From positions 1 through 59,755 of the forward strand of contig CAZRQU010000005.1 in assembly GCA_964602485.1 (NCBI GenBank): a stretch of DNA of 59,755 nt, in the 5' to 3' direction. The notes under the pieces were generated by a model. The model did not search any database. It saw only the letters and a list, made by a program, of their open reading frames with translations, and was not told where the DNA came from. Source of the stretch: WJLG01 sp964602485 (lineage in GTDB: Bacteria > Patescibacteriota > Patescibacteriia > Patescibacteriales > WJLG01). Every line of letters starts with the position of its first letter. Position 1 is the first letter of the stretch. Positions 16,487-24,633 of the stretch are shown one piece after another. Made by a program: the position numbers and the translations under genes.

Positions 16487-16576
16487 TGGCGGAGAGGGGG
16501 AGATTCGAACTCCCGGTACCCGTGAAGGTACAACGCTTTTCGAGAGCGTCCTATTAAACCCCTCTAGCACCTCTCC
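16487..16576 (-). tRNA. tRNA-Ser (CGA)
   Basis: Class II tRNA with long variable arm. Anticodon loop CTCGAAA in stem ACGCT/AGCGT. Discriminator G, CCA encoded (GCCA). Confidence 0.93.
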
Positions 16577-16624
16577 ATATTTCTACATTTTTAAAAACCT
16601 GCATTCATTATAAACGTTCTTTTT

Positions 16625-16702
16625 GGACTACGTCCAAATCCTATTCCCTCCTTCGCCAAGGCTTCGGAGGACTTTCAGCAACCACTCTAGCAACTCTCCA
16701 CT
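16625..16702 (-). repeat. Degraded tRNA-Ser 5' half split by a palindrome
   Basis: ACTCTAGCAACTCTCCAC at the right end matches the tRNA-Ser 5' end (CCTCTAGCACCTCTCCAT), and ATCCTATT to its left matches the next part. Between them sits the GC-rich hairpin CTCC-TTCGCC-AA-GGCTTCGGAGG. Confidence 0.55.
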
Positions 16703-16768
16703 TTTTCTCCTTTTTCAAAAATTTCTGTCGAACAGAAAATTTTATCCTTGGCCAATTACAAACCTTCC

Positions 16769-17473
16769 CTATATTAAATCGTTTATTTCCTTTTCCGTCA
16801 AATAGACCCATTGTCCTTCTGCCAGATCGCCTAATTCCAATTTATTCATCCTGGTCCTTTTAAGGTCCTTTACTCCCAGACCGAATTTTTCGAACATCCT
16901 TCTTATCTGCCTCTTTTTTCCCTGAGCAAGCACTACTTTGAATCTGTTTCCTTTTAAATGTTCTATATTCTTCATTTTAACTTTCCCTATCTCCAACACC
17001 TCGAAACCTTTCTTACAAACTTTTAAGAAATTGTTTACATCAAACCCTTTATAAAGGCCACCTGCTTCTATTATATATTCCTTTTCATGACCATAACGAG
17101 GATGAGTTACTCTTTCTGCCACATCTCCATCGTTAGTAAGCAATGTTAATCCGCGAGTATTCTTATCCAGTCGACCAACTACGAACAACCGCGCCTCAAC
17201 GCCCTCTAATAATTCAAAAATGTTTTTCTCATTCTTAAATTTACGATTAGTACAGGTATAGCCGATCGGTTTATTAACTTTTATATAAATTTTTTTCTTT
17301 TTATTTTTTATTTTTTCTTCTCCTATCATAATTTCATCATTTTCGCTTGCCCGCATCCCTAATTCGGCTTTATTGTCATTGATAAAAACCTTTCCCTGCC
17401 TGATCAATTCTTCTGCTTGCCTTCTGGAACAAAAACCCGAGGAAGAAATTAATTTTTGTAATACTTCTTTCAT
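16769..17473 (-). CDS. RsuA/RluB-family rRNA pseudouridine synthase
   Basis: A 234-residue enzyme with an N-terminal S4 RNA-binding domain (LQKLISSSGFCSRRQAEELI) and a catalytic domain containing GRLDKNTRGLTLLTNDGD, where the aspartate is the nucleophile. GKKRQIRRMFEKFG near the C terminus is the last family motif. It modifies a uridine in 16S or 23S rRNA; which one cannot be decided. The start codon overlaps the end of the O-antigen ligase gene by 4 bases, indicating coupling. Confidence 0.9.
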   Translation of the reverse strand: MKEVLQKLISSSGFCSRRQAEELIRQGKVFINDNKAELGMRASENDEIMIGEEKIKNKKKKIYIKVNKPIGYTCTNRKFKNEKNIFELLEGVEARLFVVGRLDKNTRGLTLLTNDGDVAERVTHPRYGHEKEYIIEAGGLYKGFDVNNFLKVCKKGFEVLEIGKVKMKNIEHLKGNRFKVVLAQGKKRQIRRMFEKFGLGVKDLKRTRMNKLELGDLAEGQWVYLTEKEINDLI

Positions 17474-18897
17474 TTTATCAAAACCTTATTTCTAGCTCTT
17501 TCCTTTTGTCTTTTTATATTTATCATCCCCAGCATAGCGGCCAAGACCCAAAATATGATAGCTAGATCATTTTTAAAATAAGGAACGTCGACCAAGCCGT
17601 GAACGACCATGGTAAAAAAAGCTCCTGCTAAACCAAGGGATAAGAAACGACACCTAACATCTTTTTTAAAGCTAAAGAACCCTCTGATCCCCTCGTAAAT
17701 AAATCTTAAGAATAACCAAATAAATATCAAGCAACCGGCCAAGCCCAATTCTGTCCAAAAATTCAAAACCAGGTTATGAGGATAAAGATATATTTCTACC
17801 GGCTGCCAATGCTCAGCTTTGTACTTATCATCAAAAATAACTATCTTTCTCCTAAAATCCGGATCACCATCATTGAAGAATATCCCTTCTTGGTGATAAG
17901 GCTCAATGGCTTTTTGGTAGTTATCCAAACCTGCCCCGGTCACCAACCGACCATCTTTCAACATTTGCCAGGTTTCTGTCCATTGCTGCCTTCTGATCTG
18001 TCCTGAGAGATCCATTAAGGTCGCTTTTTTAAAAGCATACTCTTTTATTGGTTGGTTAAAATACAGCATTCCAGCCACTATTATCAAAAATGCTCCGGTT
18101 ATGATCCTGGACGTCTTATTAGATAGCAGTCCGAACAGGAATAAGGCTCCGACAACAGCTATCAACGCACCTTCGGATCTGGCAAAATAGATAGCTGCCA
18201 AAGACAAAACTATAGTTGCTATAAAAAAAGCGTTCTCAATATTTCTTTTTGGTATGAAATTTTTATATAAATAACCTAGGATCACCATCATTATTGGAGC
18301 CAAATAAAGGCCCAAAGCGTTAGGATAGCCAAAAAAAGAAGTTACTCGACGAGTCGAAGCTTGCGACCAGAATTCGTTAGAGATACCAAGCCCGGTAAAT
18401 TTTTGGATGACCGCATACAAAGAAACGACAAAAGCTCCAAAGGCCAAAGAAAAAACCAACTTACGAAAACCTTTTTTGTCTTGAAAATTATTAAGAACCA
18501 GTATAAAAATAAGTATTGGCTCGAAAAAATAAGCTTTCCAAATTCCTAAGGCCCCGGTAGAAAATCCAGAAAGGCCGGCAGCCAAAAAGGCCACAGTTAT
18601 TACCAAAAACACCTCAAGAGCAAAAGGATAAGCAACCCTTTTCTTTTTATTGTTGAAATAGTCCTTGATGCCGTAAGAACTCTTTAGGAGATCCTTGAAC
18701 TTGGTCTTAGTAAAAAACCAAACAAAAAAGGAGACCAGTACCATGCCCTCCAAAAACGTGAAAGGAATACCTAATATCTTGAACCGCCAAAGGTATGCTA
18801 TCAGGCAAGCCAATATCAACATTACCGCCCAATCCATCCTTTTCTTGGCAATAAAAGCATATACTGCCAAGAATAAAAAAACAAAAATCAAATTCAT
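17470..18897 (-). CDS. O-antigen ligase / polymerase family membrane protein
   Basis: A 475-residue protein with about eleven hydrophobic segments and a large extracytoplasmic loop (about residues 290-385). The loop carries the Wzy/WaaL pattern GAGLDNYQKAIEPYH and YPHNLVLNFWTELGLAG, where the histidine of PHN is typical. It would polymerise or attach polysaccharide on the outer face of the membrane. It forms an operon with an EamA transporter upstream (16-base gap) and an rRNA pseudouridine synthase downstream. Confidence 0.82.
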   Translation of the reverse strand: MNLIFVFLFLAVYAFIAKKRMDWAVMLILACLIAYLWRFKILGIPFTFLEGMVLVSFFVWFFTKTKFKDLLKSSYGIKDYFNNKKKRVAYPFALEVFLVITVAFLAAGLSGFSTGALGIWKAYFFEPILIFILVLNNFQDKKGFRKLVFSLAFGAFVVSLYAVIQKFTGLGISNEFWSQASTRRVTSFFGYPNALGLYLAPIMMVILGYLYKNFIPKRNIENAFFIATIVLSLAAIYFARSEGALIAVVGALFLFGLLSNKTSRIITGAFLIIVAGMLYFNQPIKEYAFKKATLMDLSGQIRRQQWTETWQMLKDGRLVTGAGLDNYQKAIEPYHQEGIFFNDGDPDFRRKIVIFDDKYKAEHWQPVEIYLYPHNLVLNFWTELGLAGCLIFIWLFLRFIYEGIRGFFSFKKDVRCRFLSLGLAGAFFTMVVHGLVDVPYFKNDLAIIFWVLAAMLGMINIKRQKERARNKVLIK

Positions 18898-18913
18898 ATA
18901 TTACTTTTAATTC

Positions 18914-19900
18914 TTAATTGATGTTCGTGGCCAACATATAAAGACCAACCCCTATCAATAACGCGCCCAAAGTTTTTTGTAATATAACACTGCTTCCCCA
19001 TTCCTCTTTTATTGTTTTGGGATATTTAGAGGATAAAAATAAAACTATCAAGAACAGAAAAACATATTGCACTCCTTGTAATGAATTGACCAAAGCCACA
19101 TTACCCAAGCTAATAGCCCGATTAAGTAGAATAAAAGCAATGGCTGCCATCAACCTTATAAAAAGAAAAAAGAAAACATTCCAAGCCGTCTTTTTTATCT
19201 TCTTCTTCGTTTTAGTCCTTTTAGATATCTTTGCTCTCCAAGCAGGAACGAGCAATATGAGCAAAGCTCCCAGAAAAGACCCCATCCTAGACCAGACAAA
19301 ACCCCCAATGAACGGCTGATGGTCGTAGATATGTTTTATCAAAACATAATACGCGGCAAAAAACAAGGAAGAGACCACAGAATTGATTATTAGGCGCCTG
19401 GTAGGATTATATTCAGCCTTTATTTTACCGAAGGTGTTGCCGAAAACATTCTTTATCCTTTCTTGGACCTCCCTTATCTCATAGAACTTGGTATGCTTAA
19501 TAGAGATCAAAATGCCACCGATTATCAAAATAATAAAAGCCAAAAATTGTCTTTCGCTCAAAGCCTCTCCCAAGAAGACAAAAGACAAGATAAAAGAGAA
19601 TACCGGAGTCAAAGCTCCCACTATCGGCACTACTCGAGTGGCCTCTGACTGATGAAGGGCTTTATACCAAAAAACCAAAGTGACCAAAAAAAGCATTCCG
19701 GCTACCAGGTCCAGGGCTAATCCTTGAATTCCAGGAATCCAAGGATCTATACCTAAAAGAATTATATTACCAAAACTCCAAATGCAAACATAAAAAGCAT
19801 ACACTATGGAAGAGTGTACCTTCTTTGAAAGTAAAAATTTATCAGCTACATATACGCCCGCATTAATGAAATAAGCGGTAACAGCTATTGATAACCACAT
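18914..19900 (-). CDS. EamA/DMT-family transporter
   Basis: A 328-residue membrane protein with about ten hydrophobic segments in two EamA repeats. The first repeat ends VVPIVGALTPVFSFILSFVFLGEALSERQ (motif from about residue 90), a strong family signature. The second repeat (ISLGNVALVNSLQGVQYVF) is more diverged. A basic cytoplasmic loop RTKTKKKIKKT separates the repeats. The transported metabolite is unknown. It precedes the O-antigen ligase gene by 16 bases, so export of a glycan precursor is possible. Confidence 0.8.
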   Translation of the reverse strand: MWLSIAVTAYFINAGVYVADKFLLSKKVHSSIVYAFYVCIWSFGNIILLGIDPWIPGIQGLALDLVAGMLFLVTLVFWYKALHQSEATRVVPIVGALTPVFSFILSFVFLGEALSERQFLAFIILIIGGILISIKHTKFYEIREVQERIKNVFGNTFGKIKAEYNPTRRLIINSVVSSLFFAAYYVLIKHIYDHQPFIGGFVWSRMGSFLGALLILLVPAWRAKISKRTKTKKKIKKTAWNVFFFLFIRLMAAIAFILLNRAISLGNVALVNSLQGVQYVFLFLIVLFLSSKYPKTIKEEWGSSVILQKTLGALLIGVGLYMLATNIN

Positions 19901-19922
19901 TTATCCAATTACGAATTACGAA

Positions 19923-21164
19923 TTACGGATCGATCTCAAGTTCATTGTTCTTACATATCTTCGTATAGATGTTGGCGCTGGGACGGGGTTTTCTGGCAAA
20001 TGTCTCACGATCCACTTCAAAAAGGCCGAATTTTGGACCCCAACCGTCGGCCCATTCAAAATTATCAAGAAGCGACCAATGGCAATAACCGGCCACCGGC
20101 ACTCCTTCAGAGAGAGCTTTGTGCAAATAATATACGTGGTCCTTAATAAAATCAGGACGACGTGAATCATCGGCATCAGCCAAACCGTTCTCTATGATTA
20201 TTATCGGTTTATTGAATATGGCTAACTTCTTGACCACTTTATATATTCCTTCAGGATATATTTCCCATCCCATATCATTCGTTTTCTTATTCTTATTCTT
20301 AACAAAGGGAGGGTGCCATACCACTCGATTATGAAAATAATAATCCACTCCTATGTAATCAACTTCTTTTTCAACCTTCTCCAAAAAGAAAAGGTTGTAA
20401 AAATGGTGAGCCAGCCAAGACAACAAAAGCTCGGTCGGACACCATTTACGCGCTGGCTCAAAATAGGTTGCCACCTTGGAAAAACCAACCTTAGCATTGC
20501 TATACTTACGATGGATCGTCCTATAAGCCCTCTTGTAAGCGTGTATCAAATTATTAAGCGTCTTGTAGGCTTGCCAGGGATTCTTCTTACTGGGCGGGAA
20601 CTTGGCTTTAAGATAACCGTTGCCAACATGTATCAAGGGTTCGTTTATCACACACCAATAATCAACGTCGCTTCCTAACTCTTCAACGACCTTCTTGGTG
20701 AAACGATCAAAATACCGAACCACTTTCTTATTGGCCCAACCTCCTTCTACCGTAAGCCATAAAGGATTGGTCCAATGCCAAATGGTCAAAATTACTTTCA
20801 AGCCCTTGCTTTTGGCATAGGCTAAAACCTCTTTGTAATGATCGAATTCTTTTTCGTTGAACTCCCCCTCTATCGGCTCCAATCTGGCCCACTCCACGCC
20901 GAAACGATAAGTGTTACAACCGAGCTTTTTCACCAGATCTATATCCTCTTTATAAAGATCATAAGAATCACAAGCCTTGTCGCAAATAAAATCGCGATAA
21001 TCAAGACCCTTGTCTTTCAATTCCTTGACCCTTTTATAGGATGTTTCCCACTGACTCCAATCATTAGTGATCCCGCCCTCTATCTGATAAGCGGAAGTGG
21101 AAACTCCCCAAAGAAAAGACCGGGGGAACTTCAATGTTTCGTTTTTATTCCTCCTTTTTGGCAT
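19923..21164 (-). CDS. Glycoside hydrolase family 1 (beta-glycosidase)
   Basis: A 413-residue cytoplasmic enzyme. It starts with the family signature FLWGVSTSAYQIEGG. The acid/base glutamate is in WCVINEPLIH and the nucleophile glutamate in PIIIIENGLAD. SLLDNFEWADGWGPKFGLFEVD at the end is also typical. It would cleave beta-glucosides or galactosides. The length is slightly shorter than the usual 440-480. Minus-strand TGCTATAAT (21171-21179) lies 6 bases from the ATG, so the transcript is probably leaderless. A sugar hydrolase fits a fermenting, scavenging life style. Confidence 0.92.
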   Translation of the reverse strand: MPKRRNKNETLKFPRSFLWGVSTSAYQIEGGITNDWSQWETSYKRVKELKDKGLDYRDFICDKACDSYDLYKEDIDLVKKLGCNTYRFGVEWARLEPIEGEFNEKEFDHYKEVLAYAKSKGLKVILTIWHWTNPLWLTVEGGWANKKVVRYFDRFTKKVVEELGSDVDYWCVINEPLIHVGNGYLKAKFPPSKKNPWQAYKTLNNLIHAYKRAYRTIHRKYSNAKVGFSKVATYFEPARKWCPTELLLSWLAHHFYNLFFLEKVEKEVDYIGVDYYFHNRVVWHPPFVKNKNKKTNDMGWEIYPEGIYKVVKKLAIFNKPIIIIENGLADADDSRRPDFIKDHVYYLHKALSEGVPVAGYCHWSLLDNFEWADGWGPKFGLFEVDRETFARKPRPSANIYTKICKNNELEIDP

Positions 21165-21170
21165 ATTTAT

Positions 21171-21179
21171 ATTATAGCA
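21171..21179 (-). promoter_or_regulatory. Extended -10 promoter of the GH1 gene
   Basis: TGCTATAAT on the minus strand, 6 bases upstream of the ATG at 21164; predicts a leaderless mRNA. Confidence 0.6.
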
Positions 21180-21199
21180 CGTTTTTTACAGTAAAAAAA

Positions 21200-21228
21200 T
21201 TGACAAATTCTTTCATTATTAGTAATCT
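21200..21228 (+). promoter_or_regulatory. Sigma70 promoter of the gene at 21262
   Basis: -35 TTGACA (21200-21205), 17-bp spacer, -10 TAATCT (21223-21228). The Shine-Dalgarno sequence AAGGAGG follows before the ATG. Confidence 0.65.
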
Positions 21229-21261
21229 TTAGATCAAATGCACCCCAAAAAGGAGGTTTAA

Positions 21262-21717
21262 ATGAAAAGACCGGCTACCTTAAAAGAAGATATTCCTTTC
21301 ATGGTCGTCTTCTCTGTTTTTTGCCTAACGGTCGGAGCTTGCGTAAGTTTCGTTCTTTTCAAAGCCACGATCCATCTGCCCTTTGTCCGCTGGTTCGTGG
21401 AACTCTCGCCCCGACTCATCGTCACTCTGGCTTCTGGGATCATTGGTGGCGCGGCGGCCATAGCTTTCATGCTATGGTCAGAGGTGATCCCTCGCGTATC
21501 CACCGACTGCCTCTGGTTCGACATCTTGGCCGCTCTACTCTACGGGATCGGATCTTTGTTGCCTTGGCCTCTGGTATATGAAAGGTATTTCACCGGGGCT
21601 TCCATATTTATGGTCTCGCCCGTAGTTGGTGCCATATCACTTATCATCTGCCTGACATTGATCGTTGTCATTGTCTTTTGGGGTCTGATCACCGATCAAT
21701 TAAAATTCGTCGATTAA
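21262..21717 (+). CDS. Small four-span membrane protein, unknown
   Basis: A 151-residue membrane protein with about four hydrophobic segments and few charged residues. It has a strong Shine-Dalgarno site (AAAAAGGAGG) 6 bases before the ATG, a consensus promoter and its own terminator, so it is a real single-gene unit. GC content of the gene is higher than that of its neighbours. I do not recognise the family. Confidence 0.65.
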   Translation: MKRPATLKEDIPFMVVFSVFCLTVGACVSFVLFKATIHLPFVRWFVELSPRLIVTLASGIIGGAAAIAFMLWSEVIPRVSTDCLWFDILAALLYGIGSLLPWPLVYERYFTGASIFMVSPVVGAISLIICLTLIVVIVFWGLITDQLKFVD

Positions 21718-21738
21718 ATCCCGGATCAACTGGAAACG

Positions 21739-21767
21739 GCTCTCTTACCTACTAGGAGAGCTTTTTT
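21739..21767 (+). terminator. Terminator of the gene at 21262
   Basis: GCTCTC ... GAGAGC stem followed by six T. Confidence 0.7.
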
Positions 21768-21824
21768 ATTTTTCTTAAAAATGTTAAAGTGAATTCTAGA
21801 TAAAAATCCTTTAAAAAACATAAA

Positions 21825-22508
21825 ATGAAAAAAAAGACCTTTGTCATATCCTTGGGTGGATCATTGATAGTGCCTAAGGATATAAACTATAAATTCTTAA
21901 AAGATCTCAGGAAACTCATATTGAAAGAGATAAAAAAAGGCAACAAATTCTTCCTTGTGGCCGGAGGTGGCAAAACAGCTAGAAAATATATAGATAGCGC
22001 TCAAAAAATAGTCAAAGTGGCTGACGACGACCTGGACTGGCTGGGCATACATTCTTCCAGGTTGAACGCCCATTTGATAAAAACCATTTTTCGAGAAGTG
22101 GCCCATCAAGAGATAATCAAGAACCCGACCATCCACTTGCCGGTGCCGGAAAAGGTAGTCGTGGCCGGAGGCTGGAAACCGGGCTGGTCAACTGACTATG
22201 TGGCTACCTTAGTTGCTCAAGAATACGAAGCTGATACCGTGATCAATCTTTCTAATATAAAATACGCTTACGACAAAGATCCAAAAAAATACAAAAACGC
22301 CAAAAAACTTGAGAATGTCAATTGGAAAGAATTCAGAAAGGTGGTTGGCAACTCTTGGAAACCAGGTCTAAACACGCCTTTTGACCCGATCGCTTCCAAA
22401 AAGGGCGAACAATTGGGATTGAAAGTGATAATCGCCGACGGCAAAAATTTAAAGAATTTATCCAACATTATAGAAGGTAAAAATTATCAAGGAACTACTG
22501 TAAGTTAA
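21825..22508 (+). CDS. pyrH: UMP kinase, archaeal type
   Basis: A 227-residue amino-acid-kinase-fold enzyme converting UMP to UDP. Motifs: SLGGSLIVPKDINYKFL at the N terminus, FLVAGGGKTARKYID, and ADTVINLSNIKYAYDKDPKK near residue 145, followed by FDPIASKKGEQLGLKVIIADGKNL. The sequence is closer in pattern to archaeal UMP kinases than to the usual bacterial PyrH (about 240 residues). This replacement is seen in several CPR lineages and suggests old transfer. It is monocistronic, with a terminator at 22531. Confidence 0.85.
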   Translation: MKKKTFVISLGGSLIVPKDINYKFLKDLRKLILKEIKKGNKFFLVAGGGKTARKYIDSAQKIVKVADDDLDWLGIHSSRLNAHLIKTIFREVAHQEIIKNPTIHLPVPEKVVVAGGWKPGWSTDYVATLVAQEYEADTVINLSNIKYAYDKDPKKYKNAKKLENVNWKEFRKVVGNSWKPGLNTPFDPIASKKGEQLGLKVIIADGKNLKNLSNIIEGKNYQGTTVS

Positions 22509-22530
22509 GATCTTGACATTAAATAAACCA

Positions 22531-22558
22531 ATAAAACCGCCTTTTAAAGCGGTTTTAT
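22531..22558. terminator. Terminator after pyrH
   Basis: ATAAAACCGC / GCGGTTTTAT stem with an 8-base loop. Confidence 0.8.
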
Positions 22559-22636
22559 TATTGACATTTATCCATTTTTATGCTAATATAAATAATTATC
22601 CATTGTCCTTTTTCACTAAAACGAAAGGTTTTCACT

Positions 22637-23032
22637 ATGAAAAAACTGCGAGACATCGCAATAGCCATGATCATGTCCGGATCGCTGGGGTTTGCGTGGC
22701 TTCAGTTATCATATTATGCAAGGGCTAATGAAGCTTCTGATCCTGATGCGATCCTGGGGTTAGCCTACTTGGCTATAACGGCCATACTGGGATTGGGCAC
22801 CATTCTCTTTGGGAGAGTGTTCAGTCCTAGACGACAAAAATTATCTGAGGAAACTGTATCCATTATGGTAGTGGTAAATTCTCTGATCCTTTCAGTGTTC
22901 GGAACACTGGAAGGAAGTTATGAGCCACAGGATCTGTGGCCGGTGATGTTCATCATTATCCTTATCTGTTCCATTGCATTAAATGCAATGTTCATATGGA
23001 TATTCTCAGGTGATCATTTATTTGATCACTGA
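22637..23032 (+). CDS. Small membrane protein, unknown
   Basis: A 131-residue protein with about four hydrophobic segments; the first (IAIAMIMSGSLGFAWLQLSYY) could be a signal anchor. GILSFGR-like loops are basic (FSPRRQKL). It ends in UGA. Upstream GAAAGG near 22623 may serve as a ribosome site. It is followed by a strong terminator. No family recognised. Confidence 0.55.
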   Translation: MKKLRDIAIAMIMSGSLGFAWLQLSYYARANEASDPDAILGLAYLAITAILGLGTILFGRVFSPRRQKLSEETVSIMVVVNSLILSVFGTLEGSYEPQDLWPVMFIIILICSIALNAMFIWIFSGDHLFDH

Positions 23033-23044
23033 AACAAAAATAAA

Positions 23045-23083
23045 ACGGACGCCTTTTTGATAAGGGCGTCCGTCTTTTTTTAT
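23045..23083. terminator. Bidirectional terminator between convergent genes
   Basis: ACGGACGCC / GGCGTCCGT stem with an 11-base loop and T and A tracts on both sides. It serves the gene ending at 23032 and murD. Confidence 0.85.
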
Positions 23084-23086
23084 ATA

Positions 23087-24370
23087 TTATTTTTTTACTT
23101 CTTTCTTAAACAGATCTCCTCTTTCTTTATAGTTCTTAAATATCCCAAAACTGGCACAACCGGTTGAAAGAAGCACTACATCGCCCGGCCTGGCCAAGGC
23201 CTTGGCGGTTTTAACCGCTTCCTTCATGCTGTCCACTTCAACATCATCTTTTACATTTAAAGTTTTTTTCAATCTATCAGTGCCTTTGCCTCGAAAAAGT
23301 ATCGTTGCTTTTGTTCTTTTTATAGCAGAAGCGAATTTTGTAAAATCAGCCCCTTTGTCAGCTCCTCCAGCCAAAAGGATGACTGGCTTGTCAAAAGACT
23401 CAATAGCCAAAAGACTTGCTTCCGGAGTGGTGGCAAAACTGTCATCATAATATTTTACCCCATCTATCACGGCCACTTTTTCCAAACGATGGGGAAGGCC
23501 CTTGAAGCCCTTTACCGCCTTGGCAATTACGTCTTTTTTTATCTTGAGTATTTTGGCCACTTCAACGGCCGCAGCAACATTTTCCTTATTATGCTCTCCT
23601 TTTAGCTTGCTTGGCATGTCTGATCTTGAAAAATATATTACCTTTCCCTTGCTCCATCCACTCTTAAGTAGCCGGGTCTTTAAGCTTTCATTGATAACCA
23701 AATAATTATCTTTTTTCTGATGTTTGAAAATATTAGCTTTAGCCTGCCAATAAGAGCTCATTGACTTATGATAATTAGGATTCTTAGGGTCGGCCGGGGT
23801 CAAATGTTCTTTATACAAATTCGTAAAAACCGCTATCTTGGGGCTTGTTTCCATATCCTCCAGCTGAAAACTGGATAATTCCAGGATCACCCAATCGTTC
23901 TTTTTTATTTTGGCTAAAAAGTCAAAAGGAGCCACCCCGATATTGCCTCCCAAATACACCTTTTTACCGGATCTTTTCAAAATATCATATATAAGCGAAG
24001 CGGTCGTGCCTTTACCTTTAGATCCGGTAACACCGACAATGTTTCGGCTGGGACACATTTCCATAAACCTCTTGATCGGACTGGTTATTTCTACTTTCTT
24101 TCTTTTTGCTTTTTGGATCTCTTCTGTAAAAAGCGGATAGCCGGGAGAACGCAAAACCACATCATATTTATCTAAATTCTTATCATAGCCTTTACCTAAT
24201 TTTAATTTAATATCCATTTCCAGATCAACCAATCTTTGCTCCAACTCCTTAAACTTCCTTGAATCACAAATGGTTATATCAATGGTTGAGGGTCGAAAAA
24301 ATTTAAGAAACGCATAGTTTTCTATGCCTAAACCTAGAATGCAAATACTTGAATTTTTTAGATCCTTCAT
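23087..24370 (-). CDS. murD: UDP-N-acetylmuramoyl-L-alanine:D-glutamate ligase
   Basis: A 427-residue Mur ligase that adds D-glutamate to UDP-MurNAc-L-Ala in peptidoglycan synthesis. It has an N-terminal Rossmann domain (ICILGLGIENYAFLKF), the P-loop GVTGSKGKGTTASLIYD, and LELSSFQLED, which is diagnostic for MurD. The C-terminal ligase domain has GLPHRLEKVAVIDGVKYYDDS and LLAGGADKG. The gene overlaps the preceding 88-codon gene by 4 bases in a polA-membrane protein-murD chain. Confidence 0.93.
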   Translation of the reverse strand: MKDLKNSSICILGLGIENYAFLKFFRPSTIDITICDSRKFKELEQRLVDLEMDIKLKLGKGYDKNLDKYDVVLRSPGYPLFTEEIQKAKRKKVEITSPIKRFMEMCPSRNIVGVTGSKGKGTTASLIYDILKRSGKKVYLGGNIGVAPFDFLAKIKKNDWVILELSSFQLEDMETSPKIAVFTNLYKEHLTPADPKNPNYHKSMSSYWQAKANIFKHQKKDNYLVINESLKTRLLKSGWSKGKVIYFSRSDMPSKLKGEHNKENVAAAVEVAKILKIKKDVIAKAVKGFKGLPHRLEKVAVIDGVKYYDDSFATTPEASLLAIESFDKPVILLAGGADKGADFTKFASAIKRTKATILFRGKGTDRLKKTLNVKDDVEVDSMKEAVKTAKALARPGDVVLLSTGCASFGIFKNYKERGDLFKKEVKK

Positions 24371-24633
24371 TTACTTAAAAAGAAATAATTAATAACACCA
24401 AAACCGGTGATGATGGTCATAGCTATAACATTAATGAACATTCCCAGCTGACCAGCTCGCCTATACGATCTCCAACTAGAATAAAGCCAAAATGGCTGAG
24501 CCGATAAATTGACCAAAAGTCCCCAACCCGGCATTTTTAGACTTATCAAAGAAAACCCTCCTAAAGTAAAAACGGGTAAGAAAACTTGAGTAGCTCGGTT
24601 GAATATTTTTTCTGCTTTTTTTATTCTATTCAT
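24367..24633 (-). CDS. Small membrane protein between polA and murD
   Basis: An 88-residue protein with two to three hydrophobic segments (FLPVFTLGGFSLISL; GMFINVIAMTIITGFGVINYFF). Its start overlaps the end of polA by 8 bases and its end overlaps the start of murD by 4 bases, so it is translated as part of this chain. The segment SAQPFWLYSSWR hints at a MtN3/SWEET or PQ-loop-like half transporter, but the match is weak. Confidence 0.6.
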   Translation of the reverse strand: MNRIKKAEKIFNRATQVFLPVFTLGGFSLISLKMPGWGLLVNLSAQPFWLYSSWRSYRRAGQLGMFINVIAMTIITGFGVINYFFLSK